This document shows positions 7,295 to 15,802 of a stretch of 64,000 nucleotides of DNA, one piece after another; position 1 is the first letter of the stretch; every line of letters starts with the position of its first letter. A model generated the notes under the pieces. That model made no database searches and was not told the DNA's origin. It saw nothing but the letters and a program-made list of their open reading frames with translations. Source of the DNA: Streptomyces sp. SDr-06 (lineage in GTDB: Bacteria > Actinomycetota > Actinomycetes > Streptomycetales > Streptomycetaceae); assembly GCF_003324565.1 (NCBI RefSeq), contig NZ_QOLA01000012.1:1-64000 (forward strand), read 5' to 3'. The position numbers and the translations under genes are program-made.

Positions 7295-8227
7295 GTGCGG
7301 GACGACAGGCGCATTCCGGAAGCGGTGCGCCCCGCGGGCATCCCGGAGCAGCAGGCCCGGCCGCACCCGGTGGACAGCCCTGTGGATGGCCCAGATGGCG
7401 TTTTGTACGCGGCGGAGCAGGCAGAGCGGGCGGCCCTTATGAGCGAGCACATCGAGCACAGGCACCACGATCCACACGATCGCAGCGGGGCGCGGGCGAT
7501 GTTCATCGAGCTGCGCAAGCTGCCCGACGGCTCCGTGGAGAAGGCCGAGCTGCGCAATCAGCTGGTCCGGATGCACCTGCCGCTGGTCGAGCACCTCGCG
7601 CGGCGCTTCCGCAACCGGGGCGAGCCGCTGGACGACCTGACCCAGGTGGCCACGATCGGCCTGATCAAATCGGTGGACCGGTTCGACCCCGAGCGGGGCG
7701 TGGAGTTCTCGACGTACGCGACGCCCACCGTGGTGGGCGAGATCAAGCGGCACTTCCGGGACAAGGGCTGGGCGGTGCGGGTGCCGCGCAGGCTCCAGGA
7801 GCTGCGGCTCGCCCTCACCACGGCGACCGCCGAGCTGTCCCAGCAGCACGGCCGCTCGCCGACGGTGCACGAACTGGCCGAGCGGCTCGGCATCTCGGAG
7901 GAAGAGGTCCTGGAGGGCCTGGAGTCGGCCAACGCCTACTCCACTCTGTCCCTCGACGTGCCGGACACGGACGACGAGTCCCCTGCGGTGGCGGACACCC
8001 TGGGCGCGGAGGACGAGGCGCTGGAGGGCGTCGAGTACCGCGAGTCCCTCAAGCCGCTCCTGGAGGACCTTCCGCCGCGGGAGAAGCGGATCCTGCTGTT
8101 GCGCTTCTTCGGGAACATGACCCAGTCGCAGATCGCGCAGGAGGTCGGCATCTCGCAGATGCACGTGTCGCGCCTGCTGGCCCGCACCCTGGCCCAGCTG
8201 CGCGAGAAGCTCCTCGTCGAGGAGTAG
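7295..8227 (+). CDS. sigH: SigB/SigF-type stress sigma factor SigH
   Basis: Group 3 sigma factor directing RNA polymerase to osmotic, heat and developmental promoters. Region 2 is at PLVEHLARRFRNRGEPLDD with KSVDRFDPERGVEFSTYA, region 3 follows RVPRRLQELR, and region 4 ends the protein (MTQSQIAQEVGISQMHVSR). I chose GTG 7295 because GGGGAGGG ends 4 nt before it. GTG 7277 overlaps the upstream stop, and an internal ATG at 7439 (MSEHIEHRHHD) could give a shorter form. Multiple SigH isoforms are known in S. coelicolor, so more than one start may be used. It ends in a hairpin at 8231. Confidence 0.92.
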   Translation: MRDDRRIPEAVRPAGIPEQQARPHPVDSPVDGPDGVLYAAEQAERAALMSEHIEHRHHDPHDRSGARAMFIELRKLPDGSVEKAELRNQLVRMHLPLVEHLARRFRNRGEPLDDLTQVATIGLIKSVDRFDPERGVEFSTYATPTVVGEIKRHFRDKGWAVRVPRRLQELRLALTTATAELSQQHGRSPTVHELAERLGISEEEVLEGLESANAYSTLSLDVPDTDDESPAVADTLGAEDEALEGVEYRESLKPLLEDLPPREKRILLLRFFGNMTQSQIAQEVGISQMHVSRLLARTLAQLREKLLVEE

Positions 8228-8230
8228 CCG

Positions 8231-8256
8231 GGGTCCGGGGGCGCGCCTCCGGACCC
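8231..8256. terminator. Bidirectional terminator hairpin after sigH
   Basis: GGGTCCGG and CCGGACCC face each other around a GC-rich loop that can pair further. It sits between the convergent sigH gene and the membrane-protein gene. Confidence 0.55.
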
Positions 8257-8263
8257 TTTCCGG

Positions 8264-8698
8264 TCACGCGTCGCGCATCGGCCCGCGAATCCCGAGCGCC
8301 TTGGTCGTGGCCGGGTTCACCAGGAGTACGAGGCCGGTGACGGCGACCGCCGCGAGCACGATGCCCGCCGGGATCCACGGCGCCCCGTCGGAGTTCAGGA
8401 ACATCCAGGCGACCGGCAGCGCCATGATCTGGGTGATCATGGCAGGGCCCCGGCTCCAGCTGCGGCGGCGCAGCAGGCCGCGGGCGGCGATCAGCGGGAT
8501 CAGGCCGAGGACCACCAGGGTCAGACCGCCCGTCTCGGCCTGGGTGGGCCGGTCGGGCTTGCCGGTCAGGCCCATCACGAGCATGTAGAGGCCACCGGCG
8601 ACCAGGGCGAGCCCTTCCAGCGCGGACAGCGCCGCCGCGGCGGTCAGCCGGCCGGGGCGCGGTTCGGCGGAGGCTTCGGGGGTCTGCTCAGTACTCAC
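8264..8698 (-). CDS. Small integral membrane protein, function unknown
   Basis: A 144-residue protein with about four hydrophobic helices: ALSALEGLALVAGGLYMLVMG, GLTLVVLGLIPLIAA, AMITQIMALPVAWMFL and IVLAAVAVTGLVLLV. GTG at 8698 gives a short polar N-terminus (STEQTPEASAEPRPG) before the first helix; longer frames run into the neighbouring promoter region. It is convergent with sigH and divergent from the diacylglycerol-kinase gene. Its position is conserved in streptomycetes but I know of no function. Confidence 0.75.
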   Translation of the reverse strand: MSTEQTPEASAEPRPGRLTAAAALSALEGLALVAGGLYMLVMGLTGKPDRPTQAETGGLTLVVLGLIPLIAARGLLRRRSWSRGPAMITQIMALPVAWMFLNSDGAPWIPAGIVLAAVAVTGLVLLVNPATTKALGIRGPMRDA

Positions 8699-8792
8699 CC
8701 AGCCAGGGTAGCCCGCGGCGACCGCCCGGCCCCGGACCGGGCGTCCCGGCCCAAGTGCGCCCCAATACCCCCCGGTAGGTAGTCTGGCGCCC

Positions 8793-9758
8793 ATGCGTGC
8801 ACTTCTCGTGGTCAATCCGGCGGCTACCACCACCAGTGCGCGTACGCGTGACGTCCTCATCCACGCGCTGGCCAGCGAGATGAAGCTGGAGGCGGTGACC
8901 ACGGAGTACCGCGGGCACGCCAAGGACCTGGGCCGGCGGGCGGCCGAGAGCAACGACATCGACCTCGTGGTGGCGCTCGGCGGCGACGGCACGGTCAACG
9001 AGGTCGTCAACGGTCTGCTGCACAACGGGCCGAGCCCGGAGCTTCCCGAATTCGCGGTGGTTCCCGGCGGTTCCACGAATGTGTTCGCGCGGGCGCTCGG
9101 GCTGCCCAATGACGCCGTGGAGTCGACCGGTGTCATTCTCGACGCGCTGCGCGAGAACCGCAGCCGGACGGTGAGCCTGGGCCTCGCCGCCGGAGCCCCG
9201 GGCACCGTCGACGAGGGCGTCCCGGAACGCTGGTTCACTTTCTGTGCCGGGTTCGGATTCGACGCGGGTGTGGTCGGCCGGGTCGAACAGCAGCGGGAGC
9301 GCGGAAAGCGTTCGACGCACTCGCTCTATTTGCGCCAGGTGGCCCGGCAGTTCTTCGGCGAGCCGCACCGCAGGCACGGCCAGATCACCCTGGAGCGGCC
9401 GGACGGCGAGCCGGTCGAGAACCTGGTCCTGTCGATAGTCTGCAACACCTCCCCCTACACCTACCTGGGCAATCGTCCGCTGTACGCCTCCCCCGAGGCC
9501 TCCTTCGAGGCGGCCCTGGACGTGCTCGCGCTCACCAAGATGACCGCGCCCTCCGCGACGCGTTACGCGACCCAGCTGCTCACTTCCAGCCCTGACCGGG
9601 GTCCGCACGGCAAGCACGCGGTATCCCTGCACGACCTGACGGACTTCACCTTGCATTCCAAGGCCCCGCTCCCCTTCCAGATGGACGGCGACCACCTGGG
9701 CCTGCGTACCAGCGTCGCGTTCACAGGCGTACGCCGTGCACTGCGTGTGATTGTGTGA
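8793..9758 (+). CDS. Diacylglycerol kinase / YegS-BmrU family lipid kinase
   Basis: A 321-residue enzyme expected to phosphorylate diacylglycerol or a related lipid with ATP. The nucleotide-binding motif GGDGTVNE is at residues 63-70, followed by VVPGGSTNVFARALG, both diagnostic. The C-terminal half is the beta-sandwich lipid domain, with a conserved-type CAGFGFDAGVV. The protein is soluble with no signal peptide. The ATG at 8793 is the first in frame and matches the family N-terminus (MRALLVVNP). It is transcribed alone, followed by a weak hairpin and the long wblE leader. Confidence 0.9.
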   Translation: MRALLVVNPAATTTSARTRDVLIHALASEMKLEAVTTEYRGHAKDLGRRAAESNDIDLVVALGGDGTVNEVVNGLLHNGPSPELPEFAVVPGGSTNVFARALGLPNDAVESTGVILDALRENRSRTVSLGLAAGAPGTVDEGVPERWFTFCAGFGFDAGVVGRVEQQRERGKRSTHSLYLRQVARQFFGEPHRRHGQITLERPDGEPVENLVLSIVCNTSPYTYLGNRPLYASPEASFEAALDVLALTKMTAPSATRYATQLLTSSPDRGPHGKHAVSLHDLTDFTLHSKAPLPFQMDGDHLGLRTSVAFTGVRRALRVIV

Positions 9759-9784
9759 GTGGAAGGGCCCAAAGTCCTTTCACT
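9758..9784 (+). terminator. Imperfect hairpin at the end of the lipid kinase gene
   Basis: AGTGGAAGG pairs imperfectly with CCTTTCACT around GGCCCAAAGT, overlapping the stop codon. It is probably a terminator. Confidence 0.4.
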
Positions 9785-10078
9785 CGAACGTTTAGGCTGG
9801 CATCCACCCCATGGAAGTACGACTGTGACCCAGTCGACACCGAGGAATCCAAAAAAACTTTCCTGAAGGGGTTGTATCCGCCGCCGAGGTTTGCGAATCT
9901 CTACATGGCGATCGGGACGGCCCGCAACACCGGCCTCCACTGAGAGCCAGAACCCCTCCTCAAACTCGGACCACCACCAGTCCAACTGGAAGATGGCCCT
10001 TCCCTTGTTGAGGGATTCGTGAAAGCGTTCACATTCACAAGCACCCCCCTGCACGTAACACCAAGAGAGGTAGCAGCC
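9785..10078 (+). other. Long leader/promoter region of wblE
   Basis: About 290 bp without a convincing gene, of lower GC than its surroundings. A 62-codon frame at 9755-9943 has no family resemblance. The wblE promoter is expected here, but I cannot place it. AGAGAGG just before 10079 is the wblE ribosome-binding site. Confidence 0.5.
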
Positions 10079-10336
10079 ATGGACTGGCGTCACAACGCCG
10101 TTTGTCGTGAGGAAGACCCCGAGCTGTTCTTCCCCATCGGCAACACCGGTCCTGCGCTGCTGCAGATCGAGGAAGCCAAGGCCGTCTGCCGCCGCTGCCC
10201 CGTCATGGAGCAGTGCCTGCAGTGGGCGCTCGAGTCCGGCCAGGACTCCGGCGTCTGGGGTGGCCTCAGCGAGGACGAGCGCCGCGCGATGAAGCGCCGT
10301 GCCGCTCGCAACCGGGCGCGCAACGCGACCGCCTGA
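10079..10336 (+). CDS. wblE: WhiB-family iron-sulphur regulator WblE
   Basis: An 85-residue [4Fe-4S] transcription factor of the WhiB1/WblE subgroup, which binds the primary sigma factor and is NO-sensitive in relatives. The four cluster cysteines are Cys9, Cys37, Cys40 and Cys46, with GVWGG at 58-62 and a basic C-terminal tail (RRAARNRARNATA) for DNA contact. AGAGAGG precedes the ATG. A longer GTG frame from 10019 adds 20 residues that do not belong to the family and was rejected. It lies between the lipid kinase and the histidine kinase, as in S. coelicolor. A strong terminator follows. Confidence 0.95.
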   Translation: MDWRHNAVCREEDPELFFPIGNTGPALLQIEEAKAVCRRCPVMEQCLQWALESGQDSGVWGGLSEDERRAMKRRAARNRARNATA

Positions 10337-10431
10337 GCCCCCACTTCCTGCCTTAGCACCGCGCGGCGCGTACAGAGCGTACGCACTCACCGCCCCCCGA
10401 GCCGCAGCGCGCAGCAGTAACCCACAGCATT

Positions 10432-10466
10432 CGAGCCCCGAACCGTTCTTCACGGTTCGGGGCTCG
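10432..10466. terminator. Strong bidirectional terminator between wblE and the histidine kinase
   Basis: Two perfectly complementary 14-nt arms (CGAGCCCCGAACCG at 10432-10445) enclose a 7-nt loop, TTCTTCA. It serves the convergent wblE and histidine-kinase genes. Confidence 0.85.
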
Positions 10467-10496
10467 CTGCTCTTGGGGCCCGGCTGCTTCGCCCGG

Positions 10497-11972
10497 CTAC
10501 TTCTGGGCGCGGACCGGGATGTCGAGGACGACCTTGGTGCCGCGCCCGGGCGCCGGCACCATGTCGAAGGCGCCGCCCAACTCGCCCTCCACCAGGGTCC
10601 TTACGATCTGCAGGCCCAGATTGCCGGTGCGCTGGGGGTCGAAGCCGTCGGGCAGCCCCCGGCCGTCGTCCCGCACCGTGATCAGCAGCCGGGCGTCCTC
10701 GCGGGTGCCGCCGCGCAGCGCCGCGACCTCCACCGAACCCTGCTCCCCCGGCGCGAAGGCGTGCTCCAGGGCGTTCTGCAGCACCTCGGTCAGGACCATC
10801 GACAGCGGCGTCGCGACCTCGGCGTCGAGTATGCCGAAGCGGCCGGTGCGGCGGCAGCTGATGGTGCCGGGCGAGATCTCGGCCACCATCGCGAGCACCC
10901 GGTCGGCGATCTCGTCGAACTCGACGCGCTCGTCCAGGTTCTGGGACAGCGTCTCGTGCACGATCGCGATCGAACCGACGCGCCGGACCGCCTCGTTGAG
11001 CGCCTCGCGGCCCTGGTCGGAATCCATCCGGCGGGCCTGGAGCCTGAGCAGCGCCGCCACCGTCTGGAGGTTGTTCTTCACCCGGTGGTGGATCTCCCGG
11101 ATGGTGGCGTCCTTGGTGATCAACTCCCGCTCGCGGCGGCGCAGTTCGGTCACGTCCCGCAGCAGCACCAGCGAGCCGATGCGCGGCCCCTTCGGCTTGA
11201 GCGGGATGGCGCGCAGCTGGATCACCCCGCCGTTGCCCTCCACCTCGGCCTCCCGGGGCGCGTACCCGCTGGCCAGCTTGGCGATGGCCTCGTCCACCGG
11301 GCCGCGCGACGGCGCGAGTTCGGCGGTGAGCTGGCCCAGGTGCTGCCCGACGAGGTCGGAGGCGAGCCCGAGCCGGTGGTACGCGGAGAGCGCGTTGGGC
11401 GAGGCGTACTGGACGATGCCGTCCGCGTCCAGCCTGATCAGGCCGTCACCGGCGCGCGGCGAGGCGTCCATGTCGACCTGCTGGCCGGGGAAGGGGAAGG
11501 ACCCGGCGGCGATCATCTGGGCGAGGTCGGAGGCGGACTGGAGATAGGTGAGTTCGAGCCGCGAGGGGGTACGCACGGTGAGCAGGTTGGTGTTCCGGGC
11601 GATGACGCCCAGGACGCGGCCCTCGCGGCGTACCGGAATGGACTCGACGCGGACCGGGACCTCCTCGCGCCACTCCGGGTCGCCCTCGCGCACGATGCGG
11701 CCCTCGTCCAGCGCGGCGTCCAGGAGCGGGCGCCGGCCGCGCGGGACCAGGTGGCCGACCATGTCGTCCTGGTAGGAGGTGGGGCCGGTGTTGGGCCGCA
11801 TCTGCGCGACCGACACGTAGCGCGTGCCGTCCAGGGTGGGGACCCAGAGCACCAGGTCGGCGAAGGACAGGTCGGAGAGCAGCTGCCACTCCGAGACCAG
11901 CAGGTGGAGCCACTCGAGGTCGGACTCACTCAGAGCGGTGTGCTGGCGTACGAGGTCGTTCATGGAGGGCAC
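10497..11972 (-). CDS. PAS-domain histidine kinase of the HisKA_2 (PdtaS-like) type
   Basis: A soluble sensor kinase of 491 residues. Residues ~20-160 form a GAF-like sensory domain, ~175-285 a PAS domain (RLDADGIVQYASPNALSAY), then HisKA_2 with the phospho-acceptor in EIHHRVKNNLQTV (His296), and an HATPase_c domain (VLTEVLQNALEHAF N-box, RDDGRGLP G1, GNLGLQIV). The architecture is that of mycobacterial PdtaS, which signals to an ANTAR RNA-binding regulator; no response regulator is adjacent. GTG 11972 is the longest start, and ATG 11963 is an alternative. A DasR-like site lies 220 bp upstream. Confidence 0.9.
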   Translation of the reverse strand: MPSMNDLVRQHTALSESDLEWLHLLVSEWQLLSDLSFADLVLWVPTLDGTRYVSVAQMRPNTGPTSYQDDMVGHLVPRGRRPLLDAALDEGRIVREGDPEWREEVPVRVESIPVRREGRVLGVIARNTNLLTVRTPSRLELTYLQSASDLAQMIAAGSFPFPGQQVDMDASPRAGDGLIRLDADGIVQYASPNALSAYHRLGLASDLVGQHLGQLTAELAPSRGPVDEAIAKLASGYAPREAEVEGNGGVIQLRAIPLKPKGPRIGSLVLLRDVTELRRRERELITKDATIREIHHRVKNNLQTVAALLRLQARRMDSDQGREALNEAVRRVGSIAIVHETLSQNLDERVEFDEIADRVLAMVAEISPGTISCRRTGRFGILDAEVATPLSMVLTEVLQNALEHAFAPGEQGSVEVAALRGGTREDARLLITVRDDGRGLPDGFDPQRTGNLGLQIVRTLVEGELGGAFDMVPAPGRGTKVVLDIPVRAQK

Positions 11973-12394
11973 GCTGTGAGCGTACCCGCGAAGAACCGGC
12001 CCGAAGGACTGCGGGCCGCGGCGCCTGGACGGGACCCTCAGCCCGCCCGGGCACCGCAGCCCGGTTGCCGACCGGCGGGTGTGCGGTCCCCCCGGCCTTC
12101 AAGGGAGGTCACGGCGCGGTCAGGGCAGAGAGCGCCGGGGCCTCGGTTCCGCCCGCCTGTGCGGGGTGGGCGGAAGTTCGGTGTGTGTTCATTGTGGACT
12201 AGACCATTCTGCCCTGTCCATCCGCGCGCACCGCGAAATATCGCGTGCGCCCGCTGCGGTCAGTCCTCACGTCGGTCCCGGGGTCCATCCTGCGGCAGAA
12301 CCGGCGGTCACGCCAAGCACGGCGGCCCCGGCGACGGCTTCGGCTTCGGCGCGGGCGGCCCCCTCGCGGCGCGCTCGCCCGAGCCGGCCGGGAG
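11973..12394. other. Intergenic region upstream of the histidine kinase
   Basis: No gene is supported in these 422 bp. It holds the DasR-like palindrome at 12193-12208 and, at 12226-12250, a hairpin of GCGCACCGCGA against TCGCGTGCGC around AATA, which may terminate the upstream SIS gene. Confidence 0.5.
12193..12208. promoter_or_regulatory. DasR-like operator upstream of the histidine kinase
   Basis: TGTGGACTAGACCATT matches 12 of 16 positions of the DasR consensus ACTGGTCTAGACCACT. The 13-mer GTGGACTAGACCA is identical to the site at 20341, upstream of the dioxygenase operon. Confidence 0.5.
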
Positions 12395-13465
12395 TCAGTG
12401 CGTCTCGGTCACCTTGGCCAGGGCCCGGGGCGCGTCCGGGTCCTGGCCCCGGGCGATGGTCACCTCGTACGCGAGGAGCTGGAGCGGCAGGATCTCCAGG
12501 ATGGGCTGGAGCTCCTCGGCCAAGCCGCCCGTCGGCAGGACGAAGCCCGCCGACGCCGCCTCGACCTGGCGCTCGGGGCCGACCACGAACAGGTCGGCGC
12601 CCCGGCCGCGCAGCCGGTCGAGCACGGGTCGCAGCGCCTCGCCGCCGCGGCCGTCGGGGACCACCGCGATCACCGGCGAGATGTTGTCGACCATGGCGAG
12701 CGGGCCGTGCAGCAGATCGGCTCCGGAGTAGGCGAGCGCGGGGATGTAGCTCGTCTCCATCAGTTTCAGGGCCGCTTCCTTCGCGGTCGGGTAGCCGTAG
12801 CCGCGCGAGGTGATGACCATGCGCTCGGCGAACCGGTACCGGGCCGCGAGCGCGCGCACCTCGTCCTGGCGGGCCAGCACCTGCGCGGCCAGACCGGGCA
12901 GCGCCTTCGCGGCCGAGGCACCCTCGCCGCCGCGGAGCCCCGCGACGAGCAGGTAGAGCGAGAGCAGCGACGCCGTGTACGTCTTCGTCGCGGGCAGGGC
13001 CTTCTCCGGTCCGGCCAGGATGTCGATGTGGTGCTCGGAGACCGCGGCCAGCGGGGAGTCCGCGTTGTTGGTGACGGCCAGGGTGATCGCCCCGGCCTGC
13101 CGGGCCGCCCGGGTCGAGGCCACCAGGTCCGGGGAGCCGCCGGACTGGCTCACGGTCACCACCAGGACGTCCCTGAGGTCGGGCCGCGCGCCGTAGGCGG
13201 TCGTCGTCGACATCGAGGTGAGCCCGCAGGGCAGGCCCAGCAGGATCTCCAGGAGGTACTTGGCGTACAGCGCGGCGTTGTCGGAGGTGCCGCGCGCGGT
13301 CAGGAGCACGAACCGGGGTGTGCGGGCGGCGATCGCCTCGGCGGTCGCGCGGATGGGCGGGGCTCCGTCCTCCAGGATGCGCCGCAGGACGGTCGGCTGC
13401 GCGGCCATCTCTCCGGACATCATCCGCCCAGGCTGCTCACTCGAGGTCCAATGCGGCTGCGCCAT
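12395..13465 (-). CDS. SIS-domain aminosugar-phosphate isomerase/deaminase (NagB-II/AgaS-like)
   Basis: A 356-residue protein with two sugar-isomerase (SIS) domains, like the isomerase half of GlmS without the glutaminase. LTARGTSDNAALYAKY opens SIS1, and SQSGGSPDLV binds the sugar phosphate, as in GlmS. EKALPATKTYT matches the NagB-II/AgaS group, and the C-terminal SIS2 has GYGYPTAKEAALKLMET. The likely substrate is glucosamine-6-phosphate or a related aminosugar phosphate, in the cytoplasm. It is divergent from nagB; the 154-bp gap contains a strong DasR site, so both genes are probably GlcNAc-inducible. Deaminase versus isomerase is not decided by sequence. Confidence 0.85.
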   Translation of the reverse strand: MAQPHWTSSEQPGRMMSGEMAAQPTVLRRILEDGAPPIRATAEAIAARTPRFVLLTARGTSDNAALYAKYLLEILLGLPCGLTSMSTTTAYGARPDLRDVLVVTVSQSGGSPDLVASTRAARQAGAITLAVTNNADSPLAAVSEHHIDILAGPEKALPATKTYTASLLSLYLLVAGLRGGEGASAAKALPGLAAQVLARQDEVRALAARYRFAERMVITSRGYGYPTAKEAALKLMETSYIPALAYSGADLLHGPLAMVDNISPVIAVVPDGRGGEALRPVLDRLRGRGADLFVVGPERQVEAASAGFVLPTGGLAEELQPILEILPLQLLAYEVTIARGQDPDAPRALAKVTETH

Positions 13466-13569
13466 GTCCCGTGCCTCCGAATGGCCGTCTCCGTATGCGT
13501 TCCGGCAACCCGTTCAGTCGACCATGGGAGCGGGCGCGACCGCCAGCCGGAAAACCACTCCTCTGCTAG

Positions 13570-13585
13570 ATTGGTCTATACCACG
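13570..13585. promoter_or_regulatory. DasR operator (dre) between SIS gene and nagB
   Basis: ATTGGTCTATACCACG matches 13 of 16 positions of the dre consensus, the best full-length match in the window. It lies 35 bp before the nagB start and 105 bp before the divergent SIS gene. Confidence 0.8.
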
Positions 13586-13619
13586 CCCGTTACTCACGTC
13601 TCCAGATCGGCAGGCCCAC

Positions 13620-14405
13620 GTGGAAGTTGTCATCGTCCCGGACGCCAAGGCAGGCGGCGAGCTCATCGCGGAGTCGATCGCCGCGCTGTGGCGTCGCAAG
13701 CCCGACGCACTGCTCGGCGTGGCCACCGGATCGACCCCGATCCCGATCTACGACGCGCTGACCGCGAAGGTCGCCGCCGGTGACGTGGACGTCTCCTCGG
13801 CCCGCGTCTGCCAGCTCGACGAGTACGTCGGACTGCCCGCCGGGCACCCCGAGTCCTACCGGGCCACCGTCATCCGCCAGGTCGTCGAGCCGCTCGGGCT
13901 CGGCCCCGACTCCTTCATCGGGCCGGACGGCTCCGCCGAGGACGTGCAGGCCGCGTGCGAGGCGTACGACCTGGCGCTGGCCTCGGCCGGGGGCGTGGAC
14001 CTCCAGATCCTGGGCATCGGCACCGACGGGCACATCGGCTTCAACGAGCCCTGCTCCTCGCTCGCCTCGCGCACCCGGATCAAGACGCTGACCGAGCAGA
14101 CCCGCGTCGACAACGCGCGGTTCTTCGACGACGACATCGACCAGGTGCCGCACCACGTGATCACCCAGGGCATCGGCACGATCCTGGAGGCGCGTCACCT
14201 GGTGCTGCTCGCCACCGGCGAGGGCAAGGCCGAGGCGGTCGCGCAGACCGTCGAGGGGCCGGTTGCCGCGGTGGTGCCCGCGTCGGCGTTGCAGTTGCAT
14301 CAGCATGCGACGGTTGTGGTCGATGAGGCGGCTGCGTCCAAGCTGAAGCTTGCGCCGTACTTTCGGCACACCTTTGCCAACAAGCCGGTGTGGCAGGGGC
14401 TTTAG
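13620..14405 (+). CDS. nagB: Glucosamine-6-phosphate deaminase NagB
   Basis: Converts glucosamine-6-phosphate to fructose-6-phosphate and ammonia, feeding chitin-derived aminosugar into glycolysis. The 261 residues fit the family. Key motifs are GVATGSTPIPIYDAL (phosphate loop), the CQLDEYVGL acid/base Asp, and GIGTDGHIGFNEP with the catalytic Asp/His/Glu. GTG at 13620 is preceded by GGCAGG and begins VEVVIVPDA, as homologues do; a longer frame from 13218 overlaps the divergent SIS gene. In S. coelicolor its substrate tunes DasR, and a dre site sits just upstream here. Confidence 0.96.
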   Translation: MEVVIVPDAKAGGELIAESIAALWRRKPDALLGVATGSTPIPIYDALTAKVAAGDVDVSSARVCQLDEYVGLPAGHPESYRATVIRQVVEPLGLGPDSFIGPDGSAEDVQAACEAYDLALASAGGVDLQILGIGTDGHIGFNEPCSSLASRTRIKTLTEQTRVDNARFFDDDIDQVPHHVITQGIGTILEARHLVLLATGEGKAEAVAQTVEGPVAAVVPASALQLHQHATVVVDEAAASKLKLAPYFRHTFANKPVWQGL

Positions 14406-14439
14406 GCTCTGCGGGGCGCGGGGCGCGGGTTCCGGTGCC

Positions 14440-14600
14440 TGGGTGGCCTTTGCGCAGTTCCCCGCGCCCCCAAAAGCCCCCTCGGCCGCGGACCGTGCCG
14501 TGTTGCTCGCGCAGTTCCCCGCGCCCCCAAAGGCCCCCCTCGGCCGCGGACCGTGCCGTGTTGCTCGCGCAGTTCCCCGCGCCCCCAAGGGGCCCCTCGT
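14440..14600. repeat. Tandem copies of a dispersed GC-rich intergenic repeat
   Basis: Three copies of CGCAGTTCCCCGCGCCCC, two of them with the intervening CTCGGCCGCGGACCGTGCC, repeat with a period of about 67 bp between convergent nagB and the MFS gene. Related single copies occur at 4538 and, inverted, at 46220. There is no spacer structure of a CRISPR. The unit could pair with the inverted copies elsewhere and may promote recombination. Confidence 0.7.
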
Positions 14601-14620
14601 GCCCCGGGTGAAAGGGGGGG

Positions 14621-15796
14621 CTAGGTGTTGGTGAGGGTGGGGAAGGTTATTCGGGTGCTGCACAGGGAGACCACCAGGGCCGCGATCGCCACTGCTCCCA
14701 TTCCCCACGCCAGACTCGTGCCGTTGGCGATGAAGCCGATCGCCGCGGGGCCCGCGAGGAGACCCGTCGTGCCCATGGCCGCGACGAGCGCCAGGGCGTC
14801 CGAGCCCTGGCGGGCGGCGGCCACGTACACACACGGCGTCACCGCCGCGATGCCGAGTCCGACGCAGGCGAAGCCGAGCAGCGCCGGGACCACTCCGCCG
14901 GCGAGCAGCGCCACGGCCAGGCCCGCGCCCGCCAGCACGCTGCCGACCCGGACCACGCGGTCGTCGCCCCACTTGGTGCGCCAGCCGTCGGCGAAGAGCC
15001 GGGCGAGCACCATCATGACCGAGACGACGGCGATGCCGAGCGGAGCCAGCTCCGCCGCCGCGCCCGCGCTGTCCTTGAGGTAGAGCGCCGACCAGTCGTT
15101 CATCGCACCCTCGGTCACGGTGCCGAACGCCATGGCCAGGCCCATCCAGATCGTGACCCGCGTGGGCAGGGGCAGCCCCCGCTTCTTCCCCGTGCTCTCG
15201 GCCGAAGCCGGGGTTTCCGGCGCGCTCTCGTCCGCCGTGAGCAGACCCGGCCGCGCCGCCAGGACCAGTACGACGAGCAGAGCCGTGGCCGTTCCGAAGT
15301 GGGCCGGGAGGGCCGAGGAGACCGAGGTGACGCCGGACGCGAGCAGCGCCGCGCACAGCGAGCCCGCGCTGAAGGTCGCGTGCATCCTGGCCATGGTGGT
15401 CCGCTGGTACTTGACCTCAAGGGCGGCCGCCTGCGCGTTCATCGCGACGTTCAGACAGCCGACCGCGATCCCGTCGCAGAAGACGATGAGCAGCGTGACG
15501 GGGTAGTCCGGCGTGACCGACAGCGCGAGGAGGACCGCGCCGAGGCCGAGCGCCGACAGCACGGCGAGCCGGCGCGAGCCGAGCCGCCTGGTCAGCACCG
15601 CCACGAGCGGGAAGGAGATCGCCGCGCCCGCCCCGCAGACCATGAGCAGCAGACCGAGTTCCGCCTCGGAGAGGTCGAGCCTGGTCTTCAGGGCGGGGAT
15701 CCGGGAGACCCACGTGGCGTACTGGAATCCGAGGAAGCAGAACAGGGCCGCGATCGCCACTTGGGATCGACGGTATTCATCGCGCACGCGCACCAT
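14621..15796 (-). CDS. MFS transporter
   Basis: A 391-residue major-facilitator protein with about twelve membrane helices and a charged central loop (DESAPETPASAESTGKKRG, residues ~190-210). GFQYATWVSRIPALKTRLDLSEAELGLL and FCDGIAVGCLNVAMNAQA resemble the sugar/drug exporter branch. It starts 6 nt after the GNAT stop on the same strand, so it is the last gene of the five-gene operon. This makes it the likely product exporter, although a separate core role cannot be excluded: I recall a transporter gene near nagB in S. coelicolor. Confidence 0.88.
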   Translation of the reverse strand: MVRVRDEYRRSQVAIAALFCFLGFQYATWVSRIPALKTRLDLSEAELGLLLMVCGAGAAISFPLVAVLTRRLGSRRLAVLSALGLGAVLLALSVTPDYPVTLLIVFCDGIAVGCLNVAMNAQAAALEVKYQRTTMARMHATFSAGSLCAALLASGVTSVSSALPAHFGTATALLVVLVLAARPGLLTADESAPETPASAESTGKKRGLPLPTRVTIWMGLAMAFGTVTEGAMNDWSALYLKDSAGAAAELAPLGIAVVSVMMVLARLFADGWRTKWGDDRVVRVGSVLAGAGLAVALLAGGVVPALLGFACVGLGIAAVTPCVYVAAARQGSDALALVAAMGTTGLLAGPAAIGFIANGTSLAWGMGAVAIAALVVSLCSTRITFPTLTNT

Positions 15797-15802
15797 GCGA
15801 AT

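Noticed and set aside
9755..9943. A 62-codon frame after the lipid kinase
   Set aside because: It overlaps the kinase stop and hairpin, has no recognisable domain, and its sequence does not look like a conserved protein.
10019..10078. GTG-initiated extension of WblE
   Set aside because: It adds 20 residues absent from WhiB proteins. AGAGAGG precedes the ATG at 10079.
14440..14600. Possible CRISPR array
   Set aside because: The repeats are near-identical along the whole period with no unique spacers. No cas gene is present in the window.
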